Counted from the first letter of the stretch, positions 45,695 to 55,377 are shown. The stretch: 64,000 bases of DNA from Sphaerochaeta sp. (GCA_018399495.1 JAGYOG010000011.1:1-64000), one strand, 5' to 3'. Made by a program: numbers and translations. The notes: generated from the sequence alone by a model not told the origin.

Positions 45695-47380
45695 ATGGAC
45701 GAAAGCAAGAGACGCTCAGCGCAGATGACTGAGGGAGCCGATAGGTCCCCTCACCGGTCGCTGATGAAGGCACTGGGATGGACTGATCGTGAAATACATA
45801 TGCCGATCATTGGCATCGTGAATGGGGCCAATGAGATCATTCCAGGACATATTCACCTTGATAGAATTGTCAATGCTGTAAAGAGTGGGGTACGACAGGC
45901 TGGAGGAAATCCAGTGGCATTCCCCGTTATCGGGGTGTGTGATGGAATTGCAATGGGCCATACGGGGATGAAATACTCACTGGCAAGTCGTGAGATCATC
46001 GCCGATTCCATTGAGATCATGGCCACAGCCCATCCTTTCGATGCTCTGGTTTTCGTACCCAATTGTGACAAGATTGTACCGGGTATGTTGATGGCAGCTG
46101 CCAGAATCAATATTCCTTCCATTTTCGTCTCCGGTGGGCCGATGCTTGCCGGTAAGATTCCTGGGGACAGTTCCTGCGGTACGAGCCTTTCAGTGATGTT
46201 TGAAAAGGTGGGAAGTTTTGCCGCTGGATTGATTGGTGAGGAAGAGTTGCTCTCCTATGAAAATAATGCCTGTCCAACCTGTGGTTCTTGTAGTGGGATG
46301 TTCACGGCAAACAGCATGAATTGTCTGACCGAGGCTATCGGAATGGGACTTCCTGGTAACGGAACCATTCCTGCTGTCTATAGTGCCCGTGACCGGCTTG
46401 CCAAAGAGGCAGGATACCAGGTAATGGAGTTATTGAAAAAGAACATCCGACCCTTGGATATTATGACCAAGGAAGCTTTTGCCAATGCAATGGCCGTGGA
46501 TATGGCCTTGGGATGTAGTACCAATACCATGCTTCATCTGCCGGCTATTGCCCATGAGGCTGGTGTCGACTTGGATATTTTCATGGCAAATGATATTGCT
46601 GGGAAGGTTCCCAATCTTTGCCACCTTGCTCCAGCAGGGCCTGACCATATTGAAAATCTCTTTGAGGCTGGTGGGGTGCTTGCTGTTATGCGTGAGCTGG
46701 GAGAGGCTGGATTGCTCAATGCAGACCTGCAGACGGTAAGTGCAAAGACCATTGGTGAACTCTATAGCAAAGCCCCAATCTACAACCATGAGGTAATACG
46801 TCCATTCGGCAACCCGTTCTCCAAGACCGGGGGAATTGCCGTCCTCAGGGGCAACCTTGCTCCAGACGGAGCTGTGGTCAAGCAGAGTGCTGTTGACGAG
46901 AAAATGTTGGTACATAGTGGACCTGCAAGGGTCTTTGAAAGCGAAGAGGAAACCATCAAGGCAATCTTCGGGGGAAAGATCAAGGTAGGGGATGTCATCG
47001 TCATCCGCTATGAGGGGCCAAAGGGAGGCCCAGGCATGCGTGAGATGCTCAGTCCCACCAGTGCCATTGCCGGTATGAACCTGGATAAGGATGTCGCCTT
47101 GATCACCGATGGACGTTTCAGCGGTGCTACCCGAGGCGCATCAATCGGGCATGTCAGCCCTGAGGCTGCAGAAGGTGGACTGATTTCCTTAGTTCAGGAA
47201 GGTGATATAATACATATTGATATTCCAGAAGGCAAGCTTGAGCTTATGGTCGATGAGAAGATACTTGCTGAGCGTAAAAAGCAGTGGGTCTGCAAGGAGC
47301 CGTCAATTACTACAGGGTATTTGGCCCGCTATTCAAAGCAGGTAACCAGTGCTGCCACCGGAGCAGTCTTCAAGAAATGA
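45695..47380 (+). CDS. ilvD: dihydroxy-acid dehydratase
   Basis: A 561-residue IlvD/Edd family protein. The cluster cysteines appear in [10 protein letters not shown] and [16 protein letters not shown]; further motifs are [12 protein letters not shown] and [11 protein letters not shown] near the C-terminus with the catalytic serine. It dehydrates dihydroxy acids to 2-keto acids, the last shared step before transamination in Val and Ile synthesis. The AAAGGAGGA Shine-Dalgarno is strong. Confidence 0.95.
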   Translation: MDESKRRSAQMTEGADRSPHRSLMKALGWTDREIHMPIIGIVNGANEIIPGHIHLDRIVNAVKSGVRQAGGNPVAFPVIGVCDGIAMGHTGMKYSLASREIIADSIEIMATAHPFDALVFVPNCDKIVPGMLMAAARINIPSIFVSGGPMLAGKIPGDSSCGTSLSVMFEKVGSFAAGLIGEEELLSYENNACPTCGSCSGMFTANSMNCLTEAIGMGLPGNGTIPAVYSARDRLAKEAGYQVMELLKKNIRPLDIMTKEAFANAMAVDMALGCSTNTMLHLPAIAHEAGVDLDIFMANDIAGKVPNLCHLAPAGPDHIENLFEAGGVLAVMRELGEAGLLNADLQTVSAKTIGELYSKAPIYNHEVIRPFGNPFSKTGGIAVLRGNLAPDGAVVKQSAVDEKMLVHSGPARVFESEEETIKAIFGGKIKVGDVIVIRYEGPKGGPGMREMLSPTSAIAGMNLDKDVALITDGRFSGATRGASIGHVSPEAAEGGLISLVQEGDIIHIDIPEGKLELMVDEKILAERKKQWVCKEPSITTGYLARYSKQVTSAATGAVFKK

Positions 47381-47402
47381 TATTCAACAAGGAGAATCTA
47401 CC

Positions 47403-49082
47403 ATGCAGATGACTGGAGCACAAATAATTATAGAATGTCTGATAGAACAGGGAGTGGATACCGTCTTCGGTTTTCCTGGTGGGGCAGTACTGCCTCTTTA
47501 TGACGCCCTGTACCAGAACCAGAGCAGAATCCGACATATCCTTACCAGCCATGAGCAGGGTGCTGCCCATGCTGCTGATGGATATGCACGTAGTACTGGC
47601 AAGGTCGGGGTATGTATGTCAACCAGTGGGCCAGGTGCGACAAACCTTGTAACCGGCATTGCCACTGCCTACATGGATAGTGTCCCCATGGTTGCATTCA
47701 CTGGGAATGTGACCGTACCTCTTTTGGGTAAAGACAGTTTTCAGGAAGTGGATATCACTGGTATTACCATGCCGATCACCAAGCACAATTTCATCGTGAA
47801 GGATGTAGCTGACCTGGCTGACACAATACGCACCGCTTTCAAGATTGCCCAGGAGGGAAGACCTGGTCCTGTCTTGATCGATGTACCGAAGGATGTGACA
47901 GTCTATACCGCAGATTTCTCTCCCCAGCCACTCGAGGCATTGAAGCCCCGCACTGAGAGACTGAGTGAGAAGAGTGTGGAACAGGCTTTGCAGCTGATCA
48001 AGCAAGCCCAGAGACCGATGTGCTATGTCGGTGGCGGCGTAATCAGGGCGAAGGCAAGTGAAGAACTTTCCGGTTTCCTGGAAAACATTGACAGCCCGGC
48101 TTGTACCTCCCTGATGGGTGTCGGGGCTGTAAGTTCGCTCAGTCCCAGGTTCACCGGATTGGTTGGCATGCACGGAACAAAAGTCTCTAATATGAGTGTT
48201 TCTGCTTGCGACTTGCTGGTAGTAATTGGTGCACGGTTCAGCGATCGTGTCGTCAGTAATGCCAGTGCCTTTGCAAAAAACGCAAAGATCATCCATATCG
48301 ATGTGGACCCAGCTGAGATTGACAAGAACATCAAGACGTACTGTCATTTGATTGGTGATTTGAAGGTGGTGCTTGCAGAGTTGAACAGTCGTATTGCAAA
48401 GCCAATGGCACACACAAAATGGATGGAACAGGTCGCTGAGTACAAGAAGCGTTATCCCCTCAGAGTGGACAGCGAAAGTGCTCGCTCCAAGGAAATCCTG
48501 AAAGCATTGCAGAGTGTACTTCCTAAAGGGTTCTTTGCGGTGACAGAGGTTGGGCAACACCAGATGTGGGCTGCCCAGTTCCTCAAGCATCTTGAGCCTG
48601 GTCACTTTCTCACCAGTGGGGGGTTGGGAACCATGGGATATGGTACCGGAGCAGCTATTGGTGCACAGGTCGGCAATCCCGAGGCCCGCGTAGTCAACGT
48701 TGCGGGGGACGGTAGTTTCAAGATGAACTGCAATGAACTGGCAACCATTGCACGTTACCAGATTCCGGTTATCATTCTGTTAATGAACAACCAGACCTTG
48801 GGTATGGTACGCCAGTGGCAGACACTCTTCTTTGACCGTCGCTACAGTGAAACCACCCTCGATACCATAATTGATTGGATGAAGCTTGCAGAGGCTTATG
48901 GGGTAAAGGGAATGCGTATCAGCAAAACTGATGACCCGAAACCGATTCTTCAGGCTGCAATGGACCTTGGGCAGGCTGTCCTCATCGATTGTGAGATTCC
49001 TGTCGATGACAAGGTCTATCCGATGGTTGCTCCTGGTGCATCCATTGATGAAATGCTTGGTGTTGAAGAAGTAGGTGTGTAG
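47403..49082 (+). CDS. ilvB: acetolactate synthase large (catalytic) subunit
   Basis: A 559-residue thiamine-diphosphate enzyme. The N-terminal catalytic Glu lies in SHEQGAAHAADGYAR; a central domain binds FAD, and the ThDP motif GDGSFKMNCNELATIARYQI precedes NNQTLGMVRQWQ. It joins two pyruvates, or pyruvate and 2-ketobutyrate. ATG 47403 with AAGGAG eight bases upstream is chosen over an upstream start inside ilvD. It is unusual that ilvB is last and ilvN first in the operon. The final 67 bp overlap an antisense XRE gene. Confidence 0.94.
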   Translation: MQMTGAQIIIECLIEQGVDTVFGFPGGAVLPLYDALYQNQSRIRHILTSHEQGAAHAADGYARSTGKVGVCMSTSGPGATNLVTGIATAYMDSVPMVAFTGNVTVPLLGKDSFQEVDITGITMPITKHNFIVKDVADLADTIRTAFKIAQEGRPGPVLIDVPKDVTVYTADFSPQPLEALKPRTERLSEKSVEQALQLIKQAQRPMCYVGGGVIRAKASEELSGFLENIDSPACTSLMGVGAVSSLSPRFTGLVGMHGTKVSNMSVSACDLLVVIGARFSDRVVSNASAFAKNAKIIHIDVDPAEIDKNIKTYCHLIGDLKVVLAELNSRIAKPMAHTKWMEQVAEYKKRYPLRVDSESARSKEILKALQSVLPKGFFAVTEVGQHQMWAAQFLKHLEPGHFLTSGGLGTMGYGTGAAIGAQVGNPEARVVNVAGDGSFKMNCNELATIARYQIPVIILLMNNQTLGMVRQWQTLFFDRRYSETTLDTIIDWMKLAEAYGVKGMRISKTDDPKPILQAAMDLGQAVLIDCEIPVDDKVYPMVAPGASIDEMLGVEEVGV

Positions 49083-49291
49083 CGATAGAGATAATGTACA
49101 AACTCGAGAAATGTAAGCTCGAGTGCGTCACAAATACTGTGAATAGTAGGTAGACGGGGTGTCCGTCTCCCCGATTCTATGTAATAGAGCTGGCTTCGAG
49201 AGAGGTCAGCTCTTTCTATGAGCTCTTCCTGTGTCATGTTTTTTTGTTGCCTGAGTTCCTTTATAGCTTGTCCGATTTCTCTCTGCTTCAT
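49016..49291 (-). CDS. small XRE-family transcriptional regulator
   Basis: A 91-residue protein with a Cro/CI-type helix-turn-helix over residues 6-65 (IGQAIKELRQQKNMTQEEL, then ADLSRSQLYYIESGRRTPRL, then LPTIHSICDALE). The tail is Ser/Pro-rich. It is convergent with the ilv-leu operon and overlaps the end of ilvB by 67 bp. A 21-bp inverted repeat upstream (49331-49351) could be its own operator. No Shine-Dalgarno is visible, and CATACT lies 6 nt before the ATG. Its target is unknown; control of the adjacent operons is only a possibility. Confidence 0.8.
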   Translation of the reverse strand: MKQREIGQAIKELRQQKNMTQEELIERADLSRSQLYYIESGRRTPRLPTIHSICDALELTFLEFVHYLYRYTPTSSTPSISSMDAPGATIG

Positions 49292-49297
49292 GGTGAA

Positions 49298-49303
49298 AGT
49301 ATG
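49298..49303 (-). promoter_or_regulatory. -10 element abutting the XRE gene start (leaderless candidate)
   Basis: CATACT on the minus strand is followed by exactly 6 nt and the ATG. No good -35 is seen, so the regulator may need an activator or another sigma factor. Confidence 0.3.
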
Positions 49304-49330
49304 ACTTTGCTAACTCTTTCTATTCTTTAA

Positions 49331-49351
49331 AATCGTCATTTTATAACGATT
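49331..49351. promoter_or_regulatory. 21-bp inverted repeat, possible operator of the XRE regulator
   Basis: AATCGT and ACGATT are separated by 9 nt, in an AT-rich region 40 nt upstream of the XRE start codon. Size and spacing suit a dimeric helix-turn-helix protein. Confidence 0.35.
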
Positions 49352-49490
49352 CTTGTAGAAAATTATACATTTTATGCAACAAGTCTAAAATTTATACACG
49401 TGTCTAAATGATTGATGCTATAAACTTACCTACCACATACAGGGATAGGATAAATCAAGAGAGTTTTTCCAATAATCAAGCATGAGATGG

Positions 49491-49496
49491 TATACT
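49491..49496 (+). promoter_or_regulatory. -10 element upstream of the rubredoxin-like gene
   Basis: TATACT lies 30 nt before the GTG start; the -35 (TTCCAA, 18-nt spacer) is weak. Confidence 0.4.
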
Positions 49497-49525
49497 AAGG
49501 GCTATAACCAGCAAGGAGGTTGTAC

Positions 49526-49996
49526 GTGGAAGATGATATGAGGCAAATGACAGCTGAGGAACTTGGCGCTCTTTGTACTAATTTACAGAAGGCTTGTACC
49601 AAACAGCTTAGGAATGAGGAAGCTTCCCTATTTGGGACTCTCGCTGCATATTATGACAAGCAGCGTACTATTGAGAAGGCTCAGGATCTCAAAACATTGC
49701 TTGCTGCAATCAACACTGACTTGTCTAATGGCTTTGCAGAAGCAAGCAATGCAGCTGAAGAATCCAATGACAGAGGAACCAAACGTGCCTTGGTATGGGG
49801 GGAGAAAGCCTCCAAATTGCTTAAGGCGCTTATGATACGCTATGAAAAACAAGGTAGTGCTCTGCTGGAAAACACCAATATATGGGTATGTGAAATCTGT
49901 GGTTTTGTGTATGTAGGAGACATTCCTCCTTCGGTTTGCCCGATTTGCAAAGTACCCAGTTTCAAGATTCACCCTATCCAGAAGGAGGCCGTCTGA
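49526..49996 (+). CDS. rubrerythrin-like protein with C-terminal rubredoxin domain
   Basis: A 156-residue protein. The first 115 residues are helical, with an EEASLFGTLAAYYDKQ segment that recalls the rubrerythrin four-helix bundle, but the usual diiron ExxH glutamate/histidine set is not evident. The last 35 residues form a rubredoxin site: VCEICGFVY and VCPICKVP, two CxxC pairs for one iron. Such proteins pass electrons in oxygen or peroxide defence. The start is GTG 49526 with AAGGAGG six bases upstream. The TGA overlaps the ATG of the ferredoxin-like gene, so the two are coupled. Confidence 0.7.
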   Translation: MEDDMRQMTAEELGALCTNLQKACTKQLRNEEASLFGTLAAYYDKQRTIEKAQDLKTLLAAINTDLSNGFAEASNAAEESNDRGTKRALVWGEKASKLLKALMIRYEKQGSALLENTNIWVCEICGFVYVGDIPPSVCPICKVPSFKIHPIQKEAV

Positions 49997-50481
49997 TGCA
50001 TGCTGCAAGAAATACTTCCCTGTGTACAAAAGATTGTGTCTGCCTGTTTGTATGCCCCACTGGTGCCACCGATACCGAAACTGGACAGATAGATTTTACC
50101 AAATGCCTGGACGGTTGCCGTCTCTGCGTGGATGCTTGTCCCAGTCATGCAATCTACTTGGTGCCTTCTGTATACCCTGCTCCGCAGGAAAAGAGTGAAG
50201 CAGTACGGAAGAGCTTGTTCGCTCTTGCTAAGAGCAAAGCAGGACAGGAACGTCTGGCTAGAAGCCTCTCAGAAGCAAGTGATGATCCAATTTTCAAGCA
50301 ACTTATGAATGCGGTTGCAACAAGCAATCGGGTGCTTGCTGAGGATTGCTACCGCGAAGCGGGGTATATTTTGCCACAGAGTGAAGCGGTACAGTTATGG
50401 TTGCATAATTTACTTAGTGAGCATGAGAAGGATGAGGATTTCCCCTCTGATGCAGTAAAGACACTGTTGGAGAAGCTGTAA
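49996..50481 (+). CDS. 4Fe-4S ferredoxin-like protein
   Basis: A 161-residue protein whose N-terminal 60 residues hold two four-cysteine motifs: LCTKDCVCLFVCPTGA (spacing C-x3-C-x-C-x3-CP) and KCLDGCRLCVDACPSHA (C-x3-C-x2-C-x3-CP). Both depart slightly from the standard C-x2-C-x2-C-x3-CP. About 95 helical residues of unknown type follow. It is probably a small electron carrier working with the rubrerythrin-like protein encoded one base upstream. Four base pairs separate its stop codon from the convergent MFS gene. Confidence 0.75.
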   Translation: MHAARNTSLCTKDCVCLFVCPTGATDTETGQIDFTKCLDGCRLCVDACPSHAIYLVPSVYPAPQEKSEAVRKSLFALAKSKAGQERLARSLSEASDDPIFKQLMNAVATSNRVLAEDCYREAGYILPQSEAVQLWLHNLLSEHEKDEDFPSDAVKTLLEKL

Positions 50482-50485
50482 GGAT

Positions 50486-51709
50486 TTATTTTTGTTCCTG
50501 TTTTTCTTTCAGGTAGATCAGGAAGACCCCGGTTGCCCCGATAAGGGCAGCCAGGGCAGTTGTAATCCAGAGCACGCTCATGGAGTACGATTCGATGATC
50601 AGGCCCCCGGTTATGGGGGCTATTGCATGTCCGGTGCCCATGATGATGGGCAAGATTGCAGAGAAACGGGAGCGATGACTAATTGGGGTGTTGTTTGCCA
50701 CATAGAAGTTGTCATTGGTTGCTGATATGATCTCCCCCAATGTGTAGATAACCGTTAATCCCATAAAAACGAATGGGGTGGTGGCAAAGGCAAAGAGTCC
50801 GAACCCGATTGCATAGAATATGCCACTGAGCGTTGAATTTGCCAGAGGGTGAAATCGTCTGAGCAAGCTCACAATGATGGGATTGCATAGAACGACTACA
50901 ATCCCGTTGATCGCCATCATCCTCCCATACAGAGGAGCTCCTGCCTCACCGAACAAGTTGGTGGTAAGCAGGGGAAGGGCAAACAACGTCTGGCTGTAGG
51001 CGAAACTGAAAAAGGTGACCGAAAGAGCGAAGAGAAGAAGCCTTGGTCGGGTGATCAAGGCCTTAAAGAGGCCTCCCTCTTCTCCCTTCTCTGTCGTTTC
51101 CCATCCCTTGCTCTCCTCGATCAGTTCCTTGGAGGGTTTGCTTTCCTTCACTTTGAGCATGACAAGCAGAACAGAGAGAATGCCAGCTGCTGCGTTTCCG
51201 TAAAACAACCACTGTGGAGCTGAGTAGAAGAGATAACCAGCAATGACCGGCCCTATGGAGAATCCGAGATTATGTCCAAGGTAGATGAGACTGAATGAGA
51301 CCTGGCGGTTCTCGATGCTGGTTACATCGGTTTTTAAGGCCTCCCGGGCAGGGTCAACCGCTCCATCAAAAAACAAGCCCATTAGGATGAAGTAAGGCAC
51401 AAATGCATCTCCCTCAAAGAAACCTGCCAGAATAAAACAAAGATCCATCAGCAATTGAAATACCACAAGCACAGGCTTACGCCCGATGGTGTCGGCAAGC
51501 TTGCTGCCGAGGAACGAGCCGGGGACATAGAGCATTGAGGCTATGGTCATGAATGTACCCGCTTGCAGCGGGGTATAGCCCAGCCTTCTGGTGAGATAGA
51601 GCGTCAAGAACGGATAGATGAATATGCCTATTGCGTTGATGACCGTGGCAAAGAAAAGTACATAGATTGGCTCTGGTAACCCTCTATAGAGGGAGAAGAG
51701 CCGTTTCAT
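50486..51709 (-). CDS. MFS transporter
   Basis: A 407-residue protein with 12 predicted helices in two halves. The loop after helix 2 reads GSKLADTIGRKPVLV, the MFS signature motif A (GxxxDxxGRR type), and a soluble loop rich in Glu and Lys (ESKPSKELIEESKGWE) joins the halves. The family exports drugs or moves sugars; the substrate cannot be told. It is coupled by 4 bp to the Cof phosphatase upstream, so the two may act on the same compound. Confidence 0.82.
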   Translation of the reverse strand: MKRLFSLYRGLPEPIYVLFFATVINAIGIFIYPFLTLYLTRRLGYTPLQAGTFMTIASMLYVPGSFLGSKLADTIGRKPVLVVFQLLMDLCFILAGFFEGDAFVPYFILMGLFFDGAVDPAREALKTDVTSIENRQVSFSLIYLGHNLGFSIGPVIAGYLFYSAPQWLFYGNAAAGILSVLLVMLKVKESKPSKELIEESKGWETTEKGEEGGLFKALITRPRLLLFALSVTFFSFAYSQTLFALPLLTTNLFGEAGAPLYGRMMAINGIVVVLCNPIIVSLLRRFHPLANSTLSGIFYAIGFGLFAFATTPFVFMGLTVIYTLGEIISATNDNFYVANNTPISHRSRFSAILPIIMGTGHAIAPITGGLIIESYSMSVLWITTALAALIGATGVFLIYLKEKQEQK

Positions 51710-52512
51710 AGGACAGCCTCGATGGCAAGTGCCAGACCGTCCTCACTGTTGCTGGCTGTACATGCATGTGCATGCGATCTTACCTCTTGGGGAGCATTGG
51801 CCATAGCCACCGCATATCCCGCTGCACGGAACATCCCAATGTCGTTATAGTAGTCACCCACTGCCATGACGGTTCCTGGGTTTACGCCATACGATTCACA
51901 GAGGGAGCGAACCGCATGCCCCTTATCTACACCTCTGGCTAGGATCTCGATATAGCGGGGGGAGGAGCTGAAAATATTCAAGGAGCTACCAAACCGGGTC
52001 TGCAACTCTTTCTCTTGTTCTTTCATATACTCACTCTCATCATGCATAGCCAATACCTTGAAGGGTCTCTCCCCCTTGCCAAGAGAGTCGCAGAGACTAT
52101 TCAGTGTGGCTATACGTCCCTGTGTGCGGGAAGCTCTCACTTCAACATCGTACCAGGCATTCATTTCATTCATGTACCAACTCTCATTGGTAAAAACAAA
52201 GTACTCAAGTTCAGTCTGCCCAAGGTAGGAGAGGACCTGCATGCACTGGTCTTTACTGATGGTATGTGCTTCCAGTTCCTTCCCGTCCTCGTCAAGCACG
52301 AGCGAGCCATTGAAACACCCCAGTGGCCCGGTGATTCCCAGTTCCTCTTGGATCAGGGTAAGACTTCCTGAGATCCTGCCGCTGACAAGCGCAACAATGA
52401 TGCCCTTTCGCCTGGCACGGCGAATGGCTTCTTTGGTTCTTGTGCTGATCTGGTGGTTTGGATCAAGCAGGGTTCCGTCTATATCGGTACAAATGAGTTT
52501 GCATTCAAACAT
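51706..52512 (-). CDS. Cof-type HAD-IIB phosphatase
   Basis: A 268-residue HAD hydrolase with motif I ICTDIDGTLLD, motif II ALVSGR, motif III ARGVDKGHAV and motif IV AVGDYYNDIGMF. The C2B cap groups it with Cof/YbiV sugar-phosphate phosphatases, like its paralogue at 12694. ATG 52512 is chosen: it begins just before motif I and has a promoter whose -10 ends 6 nt before it. An in-frame upstream ATG at 52530 would lie inside the promoter. First gene of a two-gene unit with the MFS transporter. Confidence 0.85.
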   Translation of the reverse strand: MFECKLICTDIDGTLLDPNHQISTRTKEAIRRARRKGIIVALVSGRISGSLTLIQEELGITGPLGCFNGSLVLDEDGKELEAHTISKDQCMQVLSYLGQTELEYFVFTNESWYMNEMNAWYDVEVRASRTQGRIATLNSLCDSLGKGERPFKVLAMHDESEYMKEQEKELQTRFGSSLNIFSSSPRYIEILARGVDKGHAVRSLCESYGVNPGTVMAVGDYYNDIGMFRAAGYAVAMANAPQEVRSHAHACTASNSEDGLALAIEAVL

Positions 52513-52518
52513 GCGAGC

Positions 52519-52547
52519 ATAGTAATACAAGAGACATTTCTTGTACA
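52519..52547 (-). promoter_or_regulatory. promoter abutting the Cof phosphatase start (leaderless candidate)
   Basis: On the minus strand TGTACA (52542-52547), a 17-nt spacer and TACTAT (52519-52524) are followed by 6 nt and the ATG. No Shine-Dalgarno is present. Confidence 0.5.
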
Positions 52548-52630
52548 GAAGCCCAGGTTGTCGGTTTTTGTACGCAATCCCTTATCCATATTCTTTCATT
52601 TTTAGAGATGCATTATTTCTTGAACACAGA

Positions 52631-52661
52631 AGAGAGGACCCCGTATATCGGAGTCCTCTCT
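52631..52661 (-). terminator. hairpin terminator after adhE
   Basis: A 9-bp stem AGAGAGGAC/GTCCTCTCT with a 13-nt loop lies 20 nt past the adhE stop codon. The U-run on the minus strand is weak (TTCTGTG). Confidence 0.6.
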
Positions 52662-52680
52662 GGTAAATGTTCCCTTGCTC

Positions 52681-55347
52681 TTATGCTTCCTGGTACACGT
52701 TTCCATAGAAACAGTCCAGATAGAGTTGCTTGATCTCGCCGATCAAAGGATAGCGGGGGTTGCTACCCGTGCACTGGTCGTCGAATGCTTTCACTGCAAG
52801 CTCGTCAACCACGGCCAGGAAGTCCTCTTCCTTGATTCCCCACTCCTTGATGGAGGAAGGGATATCAAGTTCCTTTTTCAGCTTCTCAATGCCTGCAACC
52901 AGTGCCTCTACCTTCTTGGCTTGGCTGTCAGTTGCAGTGGTCTTGATGTAAGGAGTGTTCTCCTGTTCATTAACCACCATGGCGATGTAGTCTGCAGCTC
53001 TTGCATACCTGCTCACAGCAGAGGGATACTCGTACTGCGGGAAGGAAGCCTGCTTGGTCGGATTGTCAGTCGCATTGTAGCGGATGACATTGGTCAGCAG
53101 CAGAGCATTTGCCATGCCATGGGGAATATGGAACTGGGCTCCCAGCTTATGTGCCATCGAGTGACAGACTCCCAGGAATGCATTACTGAAAGCCATACCT
53201 GCCATGGTTGAAGCATTGTGGACCTTTTCACGTGCCTTCTTGTCAGTTCCATCCCGATAGGCCTTCGGCAGGTACTTGAAGATAACACGGGCAGCCTCCA
53301 AGCTCAAACCATTGGTGTAGTCGGTGGACATGCTCGAGGCAAGTGCTTCCAGTGCATGCGTCAATACATCGACACCACAGCTTGAGGTCAATCCCTTCGG
53401 CATTCCCATGGCAAGCTCACTATCCACGATTGCCATGGATGGGGTGAGTGCGTAGTCGGCGATTGCGTACTTCAACCCGCTTTTCTCATCGGTGATGATG
53501 GCAAACGGAGTAACCTCACTACCAGTTCCACTAGTGGTAGGTACACACACAAGTTCGGCTTTTTTCCCCATATTGGGGAAGGCATAGATTCGTTTCTGGA
53601 TATCCATGAACCGTAAGGCAAGTCCTTCGAACTGTACCTCTGGATGCTCATAGAGCAACCACATGATCTTTGCAGCATCCATCGGGGAACCTCCACCAAG
53701 ACCGATGAGTACATCGGGCTTGAAAGCGTTTATCAGCTTCATTCCCTCGGTGATGGTTGCTAGTGTTGGATCGGGTTTTACCTGGTGGAAGGTCTCGCAT
53801 TCGATTCCCATTCCGTCAAGTGTGTCGGTGATCTTGTCCACCATGCCACTGGTGAACAGGAAGGAGTCGGTGATAATGAATGCACGCTTCTTGCCCTTCA
53901 GCTCGCCAAGGGCTACAGGTAGGCAACCGTACTTGAAATACGTCTTTGGAGGCAGTTTGAACCAGAGCATGTTTTCCCTCCTGGCAGCTTCGGTCTTGAT
54001 GTTCAACAGGTGTTTGGGTCCTACGTTCTCACTGATCGAGTTGTTTCCCCAGGAACCACAGCCAAGGGTGAGGGAAGGCTCCAGGCGGAAGTTGTAGATG
54101 TCCCCAATGGCTCCCTGACTGGCTGGCATATTCAACAGTACACGACTGGTTTTTACGGTCCTGCTGTAGGTGTCAACCTTCTCCGTCTCCTTCTCATCAA
54201 TATAGAGGACACTGGTATGTCCAAACCCACCCAAGGCAACCAATTTTGCTGCCATGTTGGTTCCTTCCCCGTAGTTCTCACACTTGTACATAGCCAACAC
54301 CGGGCTGAGCTTCTCATGGGCGAAGGGCTCAGAAGCATCGGCATGTTCCACCTCCCCAATGAGCACTTTAGTGCTCTCGGGAACTGTGAATCCAGCAATC
54401 TCTGCAACCTTGGAAGCTTTCTGCCCAACAATGGCAGGATTTACGGTTCCCCGCTTCGGGTCGAGGATTACCTTGCGGAGCATGTCAGCCTCTTTCTTGG
54501 TAAGGAATCGTGCACCACGATCAGTAAGCTCTTTCTTTACTGCGTCATAGATGTCCTTGTGGCAGATTACTGCCTGCTCACTGGCACAGACGACTCCATT
54601 GTCAAAGGTTTTGCTCATAAGAATCGAGCTGACCGCCATCTTAACGTCTGCGCTCTTGTCGATGAGGGCAGGGGTGTTGCCTGGCCCGACACCAATGGCA
54701 GGAATACCCGAGGAGTAGGCACTCTTGACCATGGAAGGACCTCCGGTGGCAAGGATGAGATTCACCAGCTTGTTTTTCATCAGGTAGTCTGTTTTCTCGA
54801 TGGAAGGTTCATCGATCCAGCTAATGACATCCTCAGGTGCCCCTGCTTTCACTGCAGCTTCAAGAATGACACGTGCTGCTTCACAGGTGCACTCCTTTGC
54901 TCTTGGATGGGGGCTGAAGATGATTGCGTTACGGGTTTTTAGAGCGATTAAACTCTTGAAGATTGCGGTACTGGTGGGGTTGGTGGTGGGGATGATACCG
55001 CAGATGACGCCTTTCGGTTCAGCAATTTTCTTGATGCCGAAAGCCTGGTCCACCTCTATGATTCCACAGGTCTTGTCATCCTTGTATTTGTTGAAGATGT
55101 ATTCTGCGGAGAAGTGGTTCTTGATAACCTTGTCCTCCACAATGCCCATACCGGTCTCTTTCACTGCCATTGAAGCCAGCTTGATACGCTCATCGTTCGC
55201 TGCAATGGCAGCAGCGCGGAATATGGCATCGACCTGTTCCTGGGAATAGGTAGCGAATTTGGCTTGTGCACGTTTCACACGTTCAATCATGTCCTGGAGT
55301 TTTTTCTGCCCTGCAAAAAGCTCTTCGGTTTCTTTCTTTTCAGCCAT
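52681..55347 (-). CDS. adhE: bifunctional acetaldehyde-CoA/alcohol dehydrogenase
   Basis: An 888-residue fusion. Residues 1 to about 450 are the CoA-acylating aldehyde dehydrogenase, with the catalytic Cys in FDNGVVCASEQ. Residues from about 455 are the iron-dependent alcohol dehydrogenase, with GGGSPMDAAKIMW (NAD site) and metal ligands in AHKLGAQFHIPHGMANAL. It reduces acetyl-CoA to ethanol and regenerates two NAD+, a key step of anaerobic fermentation; such proteins form spirosomes. ATG 55347 with GAGGAG is chosen over an upstream start that lies in the promoter. Single-gene unit. Confidence 0.95.
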   Translation of the reverse strand: MAEKKETEELFAGQKKLQDMIERVKRAQAKFATYSQEQVDAIFRAAAIAANDERIKLASMAVKETGMGIVEDKVIKNHFSAEYIFNKYKDDKTCGIIEVDQAFGIKKIAEPKGVICGIIPTTNPTSTAIFKSLIALKTRNAIIFSPHPRAKECTCEAARVILEAAVKAGAPEDVISWIDEPSIEKTDYLMKNKLVNLILATGGPSMVKSAYSSGIPAIGVGPGNTPALIDKSADVKMAVSSILMSKTFDNGVVCASEQAVICHKDIYDAVKKELTDRGARFLTKKEADMLRKVILDPKRGTVNPAIVGQKASKVAEIAGFTVPESTKVLIGEVEHADASEPFAHEKLSPVLAMYKCENYGEGTNMAAKLVALGGFGHTSVLYIDEKETEKVDTYSRTVKTSRVLLNMPASQGAIGDIYNFRLEPSLTLGCGSWGNNSISENVGPKHLLNIKTEAARRENMLWFKLPPKTYFKYGCLPVALGELKGKKRAFIITDSFLFTSGMVDKITDTLDGMGIECETFHQVKPDPTLATITEGMKLINAFKPDVLIGLGGGSPMDAAKIMWLLYEHPEVQFEGLALRFMDIQKRIYAFPNMGKKAELVCVPTTSGTGSEVTPFAIITDEKSGLKYAIADYALTPSMAIVDSELAMGMPKGLTSSCGVDVLTHALEALASSMSTDYTNGLSLEAARVIFKYLPKAYRDGTDKKAREKVHNASTMAGMAFSNAFLGVCHSMAHKLGAQFHIPHGMANALLLTNVIRYNATDNPTKQASFPQYEYPSAVSRYARAADYIAMVVNEQENTPYIKTTATDSQAKKVEALVAGIEKLKKELDIPSSIKEWGIKEEDFLAVVDELAVKAFDDQCTGSNPRYPLIGEIKQLYLDCFYGNVYQEA

Positions 55348-55377
55348 GATGTACTCCTCGTTAGGTTTCTTGGCTAT

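Noticed and set aside
47349-47402. Upstream extension of ilvB
   Set aside because: It overlaps ilvD; ATG 47403 has AAGGAG at good spacing and matches the family start.
49102-49124. ACTCGAG/CTCGAGT hairpin after ilvB as operon terminator
   Set aside because: There is no U-run and it lies in the coding region of the antisense XRE gene.
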